Under the pieces are notes generated by a model that was not told where the DNA came from, ran no database searches, and saw only the letters and a list, made by a program, of their open reading frames with translations. Shown here one piece after another: positions 10,382 through 17,461 of a stretch of 64,000 bases of DNA. Source of the DNA: Rhodopseudomonas infernalis. GTDB taxonomy: Bacteria > Pseudomonadota > Alphaproteobacteria > Rhizobiales > Xanthobacteraceae. The DNA lies in the NCBI RefSeq assembly GCF_022271405.1, contig NZ_JAJNAL010000014.1, positions 52,388-116,387 of the forward strand. Direction: 5' to 3'. The position numbers were made by a program, and so were the translations under genes. Each line of letters starts with the position of its first letter. Position 1 is the first letter of the stretch.

Positions 10382-11070
10382 GCGTGAAATCGCGCGTGCT
10401 GGTGGTCGACGACGAGCCGGCGATCCTGCGCTTCCTGAAGCCGGCGCTGGAAGCCAACAGCTACGACGTGGCGCACGCCGCGACCGTGGCCGAGGCGATC
10501 AAGCGGATCGCCGCGGACGCGCCCGACATCGTGCTGCTCGACCTCGGCCTCGCCGATGGCGACGGCAAGGACGTGATACGGCAGGTCCGCGCGTGGTCGG
10601 ATCTGCCGATCCTGGTGCTGTCGGCGCGCGAGCGCGAGGCCGAGAAGATCGAGTCGCTCGACCTCGGCGCCGACGACTACGTCAACAAGCCGTTCAACAC
10701 CGGCGAGCTGATGGCGCGGATGCGTGCTGCGCTGCGCCACCGGATGCAGCGCAAGGCAGAACCGGTGACGCTATCGGTCGGCGGCATCGAGATCGACGTG
10801 CTGCGACACCGCGTCACCCGCGATGGCGGCGAGATCAAGCTGACGCCGAAGGAGTTCGACCTGCTGGCCTTCCTGGTGCGCCACGCCGGCCGCGTCGTCA
10901 CCCACCGCCAGATCCTCGCGGCGGTGTGGGGGCCGGCGCACACCTCGGACACGCAATATCTGCGGGTCTATATCGGCCAGCTGCGCCAGAAGATCGAAGC
11001 CCGCGCCGACGCGCCGCAGATCATCCTGACCGAGCCCGGCATCGGCTATCGCATCGGCGAAGCAGGCTGA
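10378..11070 (+). CDS. kdpE: KDP operon response regulator KdpE
   Basis: OmpR/PhoB-family response regulator of 230 residues. The receiver domain has its acidic pocket near D11-D12 and a predicted phosphorylation site at D55 (VLLDLGL). The C-terminal winged-helix DNA-binding domain ends in LTEPGIGYRIG. Phosphorylated by KdpD, KdpE activates the kdp operon; the TTTATG direct repeat at 2974-2990 is a candidate target. The ATG overlaps the kdpD stop by four bases (ATGA). It is the last gene of the operon. Confidence 0.97.
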   Translation: MSVKSRVLVVDDEPAILRFLKPALEANSYDVAHAATVAEAIKRIAADAPDIVLLDLGLADGDGKDVIRQVRAWSDLPILVLSAREREAEKIESLDLGADDYVNKPFNTGELMARMRAALRHRMQRKAEPVTLSVGGIEIDVLRHRVTRDGGEIKLTPKEFDLLAFLVRHAGRVVTHRQILAAVWGPAHTSDTQYLRVYIGQLRQKIEARADAPQIILTEPGIGYRIGEAG

Positions 11071-11195
11071 CGCACTCAGCCGCAAGGCCCCATGCTGCAA
11101 GCGAGGATTGTGGCGCCGCGCGTTCGTGTGTTTGATGCGGCACGCCACGATTTTGCGCCGGCGATTGTCAGCATGCAGCGAGAGCACGACCCGTG

Positions 11196-12788
11196 ATGCC
11201 CGATCAGTTCAGCAATCTGCAGCAAATCCGCAAGCCCGCGATCGTCTCCAAGGGCGGCATCGTGGCGGCGCAATCGCGCCGTGCCGCGGAGGTCGGCGCG
11301 CGGGTACTGGCGGCGGGCGGCGACTGCATCGACGCGGTGATCGCCACCACCTTCGCGCTCGGCGTGCTCGAGCCGTGGATGAGCGGGCTCGGCGGCGGCG
11401 GCGCGATGGTGCTGTATCGGGCGCGCGAGGACAAATACGAAGTAATCGACTACGGCATGTGCACGCCCGGCAGCCTGCGCACCGCCGACTATCCGCTGAC
11501 CGGCGCCGGCGCGGCGTCCGATCTGTTTCCCTGGCCGCGCGTCAAGGACGACCGCAATCTGCACGGGCCGGGCTCGATCGCGGTGCCGGGCGTCGTCGCC
11601 GGCATGGACGAGGCACATCGCCGCTACGCGAAGCTGCCGTGGCAGGAGCTGGTAGCGCCGAGCATCGCGCTGGCCGGCGAAGGCCTCGCGGTCGACTGGT
11701 GGACGACGCTGATGATCGGCAGCGCGGCGGCGGATCTGCGCCGCTACACGGCGAGCACGGCCTCCTATCTGATCGACGGGCTGCCGCCGCAGTCGCCATG
11801 GGGCATCCAGGCCGAAACGCGGCTGCCGCAGACGCGGCTGCAGGCGACGATGGCGCAGCTCGCCGCGCAAGGTCCGCGCGACTTCTACGAAGGCGATCTG
11901 GCGCACAGCATCGCCGCAGATATCAGCGCCGGCGGCGGATCCTTGACGGTCGCGGATTTGTCGTCGTTCCGCGCCCATGTGCGCGAGCCGCTGAAGATCC
12001 CGTATCGCGGCGGCGTCGTCTATGCGACGCCCGAACTCACCGCCGGTCCGACGCTCGCGCATACGTTGCGCGTGCTGGCGCAGGAGCTGCAGGCGCATGA
12101 CGGCGAGCCCGACGCCGAGGCCTACGCGGCCTATGCGCGCGCGCTGCAATCGGCCTATGCGGAGCGGCTGGCCGACATGGGCGATGCCGATGGCCGCCGC
12201 GCGCTCGGCGCCGAGCATCTGGCGCCGGCCTGTACCACTCATTTTTCCGTGGTCGACCGCGACGGCAACATGGCGGCGGTGACGCAGACGCTGCTGTCGA
12301 GTTTCGGTTCGAAATTCGAAACGCCGCGCACCGGCATCATGATGAACAACGGCATCATGTGGTTCGATCCCGAGCCGGGCCGTCCCAATTCGCTGGCGCC
12401 GGGCAAGCGCTGCCTCACCAACTACACGCCCGTGGTCGCGCAGGCCGCCGACGGCCGCCGCCTGGCGCTCGGCGCCTCGGGCGGCCGCCGCATCCTGCCG
12501 GCGGTCGCGCAGATCCTGTCGTTCGTGATGGACTACGGCATGGACCTGGAGGCGGCCATGCATCAGCCGCGGATCGACGCCAGCGAAGGCGCGGTCGTGA
12601 TCGGCGACGTCCGCCTCCCGACCGCGACACGCGCCGCATTGGCAGAGCGGTTCCCTTACGCAGAAGCGCGGGTGCAGACGGTGCCGATGAAGTTCGCCTG
12701 CCCGAGCGTGGTGCTGCGCGAGCGCGACAGCAACGCCGGCGCGACCGAGATCGCGCAGCCCTGGGGCGACGCCGTCGCCGAGAGCTGA
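11196..12788 (+). CDS. Gamma-glutamyltransferase family protein, probably cytoplasmic
   Basis: Ntn-hydrolase of the gamma-glutamyltranspeptidase family, 530 residues from ATG 11196 (a GTG at 11193 adds one residue). The autoprocessing/nucleophile threonine is T347 in CTTHFSVVDRDGN, which would start the small subunit after self-cleavage. The large-subunit GLGGGGAMVLY region and the small-subunit GASGGRRILP region are recognisable. No signal peptide is evident, unlike the periplasmic Ggt of glutathione breakdown, so this is the cytoplasmic YwrD-like branch, whose substrates are poorly known. It stands alone after kdpE, separated by about 120 bp. Confidence 0.88.
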   Translation: MPDQFSNLQQIRKPAIVSKGGIVAAQSRRAAEVGARVLAAGGDCIDAVIATTFALGVLEPWMSGLGGGGAMVLYRAREDKYEVIDYGMCTPGSLRTADYPLTGAGAASDLFPWPRVKDDRNLHGPGSIAVPGVVAGMDEAHRRYAKLPWQELVAPSIALAGEGLAVDWWTTLMIGSAAADLRRYTASTASYLIDGLPPQSPWGIQAETRLPQTRLQATMAQLAAQGPRDFYEGDLAHSIAADISAGGGSLTVADLSSFRAHVREPLKIPYRGGVVYATPELTAGPTLAHTLRVLAQELQAHDGEPDAEAYAAYARALQSAYAERLADMGDADGRRALGAEHLAPACTTHFSVVDRDGNMAAVTQTLLSSFGSKFETPRTGIMMNNGIMWFDPEPGRPNSLAPGKRCLTNYTPVVAQAADGRRLALGASGGRRILPAVAQILSFVMDYGMDLEAAMHQPRIDASEGAVVIGDVRLPTATRAALAERFPYAEARVQTVPMKFACPSVVLRERDSNAGATEIAQPWGDAVAES

Positions 12789-12997
12789 GCGCGCTCGAAA
12801 GAACCCCAGCTCGCGCTGCCCACCAGGGGCAACTACGCGCAGTCCTGCGCGAATTACCAGGCTGAATCGATCAGGTCTGAAGATCGATGTAATCGGCGCG
12901 GGAGAGTTGCAAACGATCCCGTCGCGGTCACTTTACAACCCGCTGCTACACAGGCGCCGACCGGCCGCGACGCGGCCACTGCCTGAGAGCTGCGGAG

Positions 12998-13207
12998 ATG
13001 TCAGACACCAACCGTGAGTGCCGGCTGGCGTGCCCGAATTGCGCGCGCGACATGCTGCTGATCGGACGGCTGCCGAAGCTGCAGTTGCGGCGGCGTGTGA
13101 TGGTGTACCGCTGCGACAGCTGCGATAATGTGGTGATTCAGGAAGACTCCAGCGCCAGCCCGTTCGCGGCCGCGGCGCTGCGCGACTCCACCCGCAAAGG
13201 ACCGTAA
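12998..13207 (+). CDS. Small zinc-ribbon protein of unknown function
   Basis: 69-residue protein with two knuckles, CPNC at 12-15 and CDSC at 39-42, which could bind one zinc ion, separated by a basic stretch. No further domain is recognised. The ATG at 12998 follows a GGAGA site. Its 3' end overlaps the opposite-strand gene ending at 13138 by 70 bases. Nucleic-acid binding is possible for such ribbons, but nothing in the context shows it. Confidence 0.65.
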   Translation: MSDTNRECRLACPNCARDMLLIGRLPKLQLRRRVMVYRCDSCDNVVIQEDSSASPFAAAALRDSTRKGP

Positions 13208-13530
13208 CTCATCCACGGCCCCTGTAGTTCGTCCGGCTGCAACGTCGGCCCGGAATCGAGCAGGTCGGATCCAAGCAAATCCAACGCAGACGTATCGCTC
13301 AATGCGTCCTGCGCCGGCACGATCGCGGCGAACGCCTTCCACTTCTCCGGCTTGAACGACGTGATCGCGTCGAGTTGCGCGACGGCATGCTTGCGACCGT
13401 CCGGCCCGTCGATCGAGACGCGCCAGCCTTCGCTTTCCCACACCCGCGCCTTGGCGAGCGCGATCAGCGCGCTGTTGCGCACGCTCTGCATCTTCTCGTC
13501 ATCGCGGATCGCCGTCACGGTGTAAGGCAA
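13138..13530 (-). CDS. Conserved hypothetical protein, probable TTG start
   Basis: Protein of about 130 residues. The open frame extends further upstream to 13671, but a purine-rich AGGAGA site lies 8 bases before a TTG at 13530-13528, and the product from there begins LPYTVTAIRDDEKMQSV with a compact domain (ALIALAKARVWESEGWRVSI). The N-terminal 60 residues look like a small alpha/beta domain of unknown function; the rest is low in recognisable motifs. It converges on and overlaps the zinc-ribbon gene. The start choice is inference. Confidence 0.6.
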   Translation of the reverse strand: MPYTVTAIRDDEKMQSVRNSALIALAKARVWESEGWRVSIDGPDGRKHAVAQLDAITSFKPEKWKAFAAIVPAQDALSDTSALDLLGSDLLDSGPTLQPDELQGPWMSYGPLRVESRSAAAANGLALESS

Positions 13531-13770
13531 GCGTGGTGTCTCCTGTCGAAGTCGCGCGTCGAATCTGGCCGAGGGCTTTGGCCGCAATTCGCCGCCACGG
13601 TGGCGATTTTGCGATGCGCGGAACACCCGCGTCCGCGCGCTTGGTGTCGGTATCTTCGCGGCGTAGCGCACGACGCAGCCATGAGGACCCCGGAAGGCTG
13701 GGGCGTCCGGACACGCCGGACGATGACGGCGGGGATCGGAGCGAGTGCTTTGCCTCGCGCGATTGAGCGT

Positions 13771-15375
13771 TCAGGTCACGCCGGTCGGACCGTCGAGCAG
13801 ATGTCGGACACGGCGGATCAGATCCGTGCGGCGATACGGCTTGTTGATGATGTCGAACTCTTCGGACGAAGCGTCCTGCTGTTCGACCATGGCCTCGGAA
13901 TAGCCGGTGGTGAGCAGCACCTTGAGCTTCGGCTGCCGCTTCAGCGCTTCGCGCGCCAGCACTGCGCCGTTCATGCTGCCGGGCATCACCAGATCGGTGA
14001 ACAACAGATCGAACCGCGTCTCCGCGTCGAGCAGCTCCAGCGCTTCGCGGGCATTGCCGGCCATTTCGGTCTGATAGCCGAAATCCTCGAGGATTGATCG
14101 CGCCAGCTCGGCGACCTCCGGCCGATCCTCGACCACCAGAATGCGCTCGCTGCCGGCGCGATCCATCGCCATCGGGGCCCGGATCGACGGCTTGGGCAGA
14201 TCCTGCATGGTGGCGGGAAACAGCAGCTGCACACTCGTGCCGTGGCCGATCTCGCTGTAAATATGCGTACTGCCGCCGGACTGGCGGGTGAAGCCGTACA
14301 CCATCGCGAGGCCGAGGCCGGTGCCCTTGCCCTCTTCCTTGGTGGTAAAGAACGGCTCGGTGACGCGCTTGAGGATATCGGGCGAAATGCCGTTCCCGGT
14401 GTCGGTCACCTTGAGGATGACGTAGCGTCCACCGCGCGGCACGCCGAACTGCAGCGTGTCTTCCTCGGCGACCTCCTTGTTCTCGGTGCGGATCGTCAGC
14501 GTGCCGCCGTTCGGCATCGCGTCGCGCGCATTGACGAACAGGTTGAGCAGCGCGACCTCGGCCTGGGTCTGGTCGATGCGGCTGTTCCACAGCTCGCTCT
14601 GCGTCTTGACCTGGACGTCGACGTGCTCCCCGAGCGTGCGGCGCGCCAGCTGTACCAGCGTCTCGATCATGTTGTTGAGATTGATCGGCCGGCTGTCGAG
14701 CCGCTGCTTCCGGGCGAACGACAGCAGCTGCTGCGTCAGCGTCGCGGCGCGCGCCGCCGCCTGGCGGATATTGTCGACCGCGCGCTGGTGCCGCGGCGCC
14801 AGGCTGTCGCTGGCGGACTGCAGCGTGTCCGCATAGCCGATGATCACCTGCAGCAGATTGTTGAAGTCGTGCGCGATGCCGCCGGTGAGCTGGCCGATCG
14901 CTTCCATCTTCTGCGCCTGCACCAGCGAGGTTTCGGCGTCGCGGCGGCGCGAGACGTCGAGCTGCGAGGCGAAGAAGTACACCAGCTCGGCGTCACGATT
15001 ATACACCGGGCTGACGAACAGCGCGTTCCAGAACGCCGCGCCGTTCTTGCGATAGTTCAGAATCTCGACGGCGACATCGCGGCGGTTGGCGATCGCCTCG
15101 CGAACGACCGCGACGGTGTCGCGATCTGTCTCCGGCCCCTGCAGGAAGCGGCAGTTGTTGCCGACGATCTCGCCGAGATCGTATCCGGTCATTTCCAAAA
15201 ACGCCCGATTGGCGAAGATGATCGGATTGTCCGGCTGGCGCGGATCGGTGACGATCATCGGCATCCGCGTGGTCTCGACCGCGGCGAAGAAGATGTCGTG
15301 ATTCGGATGGCTGAGATCGGTAGCATCGCCGCGATCGACGACCGCGCGCTTACGGTGGTGCTGATCGTCCGGCAT
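13771..15375 (-). CDS. LOV-domain blue-light hybrid histidine kinase
   Basis: 534-residue soluble hybrid sensor kinase. The N-terminal PAS domain is a LOV photosensor: the GNNCRFLQG motif holds C75, the cysteine that forms the light-induced flavin adduct in this family, and FMN-contacting residues nearby are conserved. A short linker leads to a histidine-kinase core with H169 in GGIAHDFNN, an HATPase domain and a C-terminal receiver domain with predicted phospho-acceptor D461 (LLFTDLVMPG). Blue light is the expected signal; the output partner is unknown. The gene is monocistronic and read away from the yccF-like gene. An EcfG-like promoter candidate precedes it. Confidence 0.93.
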   Translation of the reverse strand: MPDDQHHRKRAVVDRGDATDLSHPNHDIFFAAVETTRMPMIVTDPRQPDNPIIFANRAFLEMTGYDLGEIVGNNCRFLQGPETDRDTVAVVREAIANRRDVAVEILNYRKNGAAFWNALFVSPVYNRDAELVYFFASQLDVSRRRDAETSLVQAQKMEAIGQLTGGIAHDFNNLLQVIIGYADTLQSASDSLAPRHQRAVDNIRQAAARAATLTQQLLSFARKQRLDSRPINLNNMIETLVQLARRTLGEHVDVQVKTQSELWNSRIDQTQAEVALLNLFVNARDAMPNGGTLTIRTENKEVAEEDTLQFGVPRGGRYVILKVTDTGNGISPDILKRVTEPFFTTKEEGKGTGLGLAMVYGFTRQSGGSTHIYSEIGHGTSVQLLFPATMQDLPKPSIRAPMAMDRAGSERILVVEDRPEVAELARSILEDFGYQTEMAGNAREALELLDAETRFDLLFTDLVMPGSMNGAVLAREALKRQPKLKVLLTTGYSEAMVEQQDASSEEFDIINKPYRRTDLIRRVRHLLDGPTGVT

Positions 15376-15403
15376 TCAATAGGAGCTCCAAGGTGGCAAC
15401 GGG

Positions 15404-15429
15404 AACTTTAATGCGGTAATTCCGGTTCC
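15404..15429 (-). promoter_or_regulatory. Candidate EcfG-type stress promoter of the LOV kinase
   Basis: On the minus strand, GGAAC (15429-15425) is followed after 17 bases by AGTT (15407-15404), close to the alphaproteobacterial general-stress sigma consensus GGAAC-N16/17-CGTT with one mismatch in the -10 part. It ends about 30 bp before the kinase start. Suggestive only. Confidence 0.3.
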
Positions 15430-15603
15430 GTTCCGGACCGCAGCCAGTTGCAGCGCAGCATCCCGCCTAAAAACGGTAATTCAGTACGGAAATCGCACGC
15501 GTTCGCGGGACATCGAACTCAGGCCTCGCCGGTCCGCCGCCACACCACAGACCTCGCACTCCGACTCATCGACAGTTCCCCCTTCTCCGAGAGAACCCCG
15601 ACC

Positions 15604-16011
15604 ATGTCGCCCGTCTCCCTGCTTCTCAACATTCTTTGGATTGCGCTCGGCGGCTTCTGGATGGCGGCCGGCTGGGTCCTGGCCGCGGTCATCATGGCCA
15701 TCACCATCATCGGCCTGCCCTGGGCCCGCGCCGCCTTCAGCATCGCCGCCTATACGCTGTTCCCGTTCGGCTACATGGCGGTGCCGCGCGAGATGGTCAC
15801 CGGCCGCGACGACCTCGGCACCGGCCCGCTCGGCGTCATCGGCAACATCATCTGGTTCGTGGTCGCCGGCTGGTGGCTGGCGCTCGGCCATCTGATCACC
15901 GCCGTCCTGCTCGCCGTCACCATCATCGGCATCCCGTTCGCCTGGGCCCACATCAAACTCGCCGGCATCGCCCTGTGGCCGATCGGGAAGGCCATCGTGC
16001 CGGCGGAGTGA
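15604..16011 (+). CDS. YccF domain inner-membrane protein
   Basis: 135-residue integral membrane protein consisting of two related YccF repeats. Each has a hydrophobic hairpin with the ITIIG(L/I)P signature (at about 39-45 and about 103-109). The ATG at 15604 was chosen over upstream in-frame codons because it starts at the first hydrophobic helix and is preceded by GAGAGAA. Function of the family is not established. It lies just upstream of the tRNA-Arg gene and is not part of the island. Confidence 0.85.
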   Translation: MSPVSLLLNILWIALGGFWMAAGWVLAAVIMAITIIGLPWARAAFSIAAYTLFPFGYMAVPREMVTGRDDLGTGPLGVIGNIIWFVVAGWWLALGHLITAVLLAVTIIGIPFAWAHIKLAGIALWPIGKAIVPAE

Positions 16012-16119
16012 AGGGGGACGGGGGAGTAAAGGGCCGGCGGTGCGGGTCGGCCAAACCGACCACGCCGCCCCTCTGGCCCGTTGCCGAGCCGCCGCCAATC
16101 GGCTACAGGAACGAAGCAC

Positions 16120-16196
16120 GCACCCGTAGCTCAGCTGGATAGAGCGTTGCCCTCCGAAGGCAAAGGTCACACGTTCGAATCGTGTCGGGTGCGCCA
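16120..16196 (+). tRNA. tRNA-Arg (anticodon CCG)
   Basis: 77-base tRNA including an encoded CCA end. The acceptor stem pairs GCACCCG with CGGGTGC, the D arm is GCTC/GAGC, the anticodon stem is TTGCC/GGCAA with loop CTCCGAA (anticodon CCG, reading CGG) and the T arm is ACACG/CGTGT with loop TTCGAAT. Its 3' 44 bases are repeated at 20282-20325, so it served as the attachment site of an integrated element and stayed functional. Confidence 0.97.
16153..16196 (+). repeat. attL: 3' half of tRNA-Arg, left boundary of the island
   Basis: 44-base segment from the anticodon loop to the CCA end of tRNA-Arg. It recurs at 20282-20325 with one mismatch. Such direct repeats of tRNA 3' ends mark site-specific integration by tyrosine recombinases. 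Sequence between the copies is visibly AT-richer than the flanks. Confidence 0.85.
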
Positions 16197-16578
16197 ATAT
16201 TAAAGTAATTTGTTCCAAGGGGTTAAGGCATTTTTTACCGTTCAACTCGGCGTGAACGTCTATATACAACCGGATAATCGGGTTGAAATCGTCCAGGATG
16301 GCACAACTTCTTCCAAGAAGCGTCTAGGAAAAACGGCGCGATGATCTCGCCGCGTTCACGGCTCGATGATTTTGCCATCGACACAGGCGCCGCCAGAATG
16401 AAACTAAAACAATCGCGCACGTTCGCGTTCTAAAGCGATGTGCTAGAAGCTATTGCGCGTCGCTCCGAGTGTATTCGAAAGGCACATTTCTCACAATGAG
16501 ACACCCAGCGCATAAAAACGCTGCTGGATTGGCCTGGATGCCAAAAACCCAGGTCGAGGCAATTGTCGGAGAGGCATT
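16197..16578. other. Left arm of the island, no supported gene
   Basis: 382 bp of AT-richer DNA between tRNA-Arg and the AAA+ gene. No ORF with recognisable product is seen, and no integrase. A small hairpin (AGCG/CGCT around 16509-16526) and a GGAGAGG ribosome site immediately before 16579 are the only visible signals; the promoter of the two-gene defence cassette must lie here. Confidence 0.6.
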
Positions 16579-17442
16579 ATGAAGTCGCCTCGACGGAAGC
16601 CTATTACAGCAATTGAACCTGCACTGCCGCTCATCTCTCTCCGGATGCCAAAGGACGCTTCGTTCGTCAATCTAGTCGAGGTGGTTGTCCCTAAGTGCAG
16701 TCGAGACGAACTCGTACTCTCGACTGAAAATGTTCGGACTTTTTTGGGATTGCTAGAAGAGTTTCGCGGAGCCGATTTGCTGCGCCGGCATGGCTTGCAA
16801 ACGAGATCAAAACTTTTGTTTTGCGGCCCGCCGGGCTGCGGGAAGACTTTGACTGCTGAAGTCTTTGCGCGCGAATTGGGCTTGCCGCTCATAGTCGCTC
16901 GGCTTGACGCCATCATATCGTCGTTTCTTGGCGAGACTGCCACTAATATCCGAAAGGTTTTTGAGGTCGCCGCTGAACAACCCTGCGTTCTATTTCTTGA
17001 CGAGTTTGATGCACTGGCTCGAACAAGAGCCGACGGGTCTGAGCACAACGAGCTTCGACGCGTTGTAAACAGCCTCCTTATGCTCATTGACCGATTCAAG
17101 GGAACAGGATTTCTGATCGCAGCCACAAACCTCGAAGAAGCATTGGACACCGCGATTTGGCGGAGGTTCGATGATGTAATTGTGTTTGAATTGCCAACCA
17201 AGCGAGAGATACGCCGTCTGCTTGCGTTGAAGTTCAAAAACTTCCCCGCCCCTTCGTCCCTGTACGACAGAGTGGGCGAGCTGGAGGGGATGTCATTCGC
17301 AGATATCGATCGTATTTGTGAGAATGCGATCAAACGGACAATTCTCAAACGCTCGAAGACGATGATGGATGTCGACTTCAGCTTTGCAATTCGAGAAGCG
17401 CTGCGTCGCAAAGAAGTTAGGAAGAAGCTACAGCCACGTTAG
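16579..17442 (+). CDS. ietA: AAA+ ATPase, IetA-like anti-phage/plasmid-stability protein
   Basis: 287-residue AAA+ ATPase. A core domain carries Walker A GPPGCGKT (83-90), Walker B LFLDEFDA (138-145), a sensor-1 asparagine N184 (AATN) and arginine-finger candidates R195-R196, followed by a small helical lid domain. The fold resembles FtsH/proteasomal-type classic AAA modules but lacks membrane or protease parts. It is followed 19 bp later by a subtilisin-like protease, the two-gene layout of IetAS, first described on an Agrobacterium plasmid as a stability/incompatibility locus and later shown to restrict phages. By analogy the ATPase may control or feed the protease. Codon use is less GC-biased than in neighbours, fitting horizontal transfer. 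Naming rests on architecture. Confidence 0.82.
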   Translation: MKSPRRKPITAIEPALPLISLRMPKDASFVNLVEVVVPKCSRDELVLSTENVRTFLGLLEEFRGADLLRRHGLQTRSKLLFCGPPGCGKTLTAEVFARELGLPLIVARLDAIISSFLGETATNIRKVFEVAAEQPCVLFLDEFDALARTRADGSEHNELRRVVNSLLMLIDRFKGTGFLIAATNLEEALDTAIWRRFDDVIVFELPTKREIRRLLALKFKNFPAPSSLYDRVGELEGMSFADIDRICENAIKRTILKRSKTMMDVDFSFAIREALRRKEVRKKLQPR

Positions 17443-17461
17443 TTCTTACAGATTTGAGAAA

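Noticed and set aside
11076..12563. 495-codon minus-strand frame across the gamma-glutamyltransferase-like gene
   Set aside because: Arg/His/Ala-rich shadow without motifs; the sense frame carries the catalytic threonine region.
16235..16420. 61-codon minus-strand frame in the island left arm as integrase remnant
   Set aside because: No recombinase residues and no codon pattern distinguishing it from chance.
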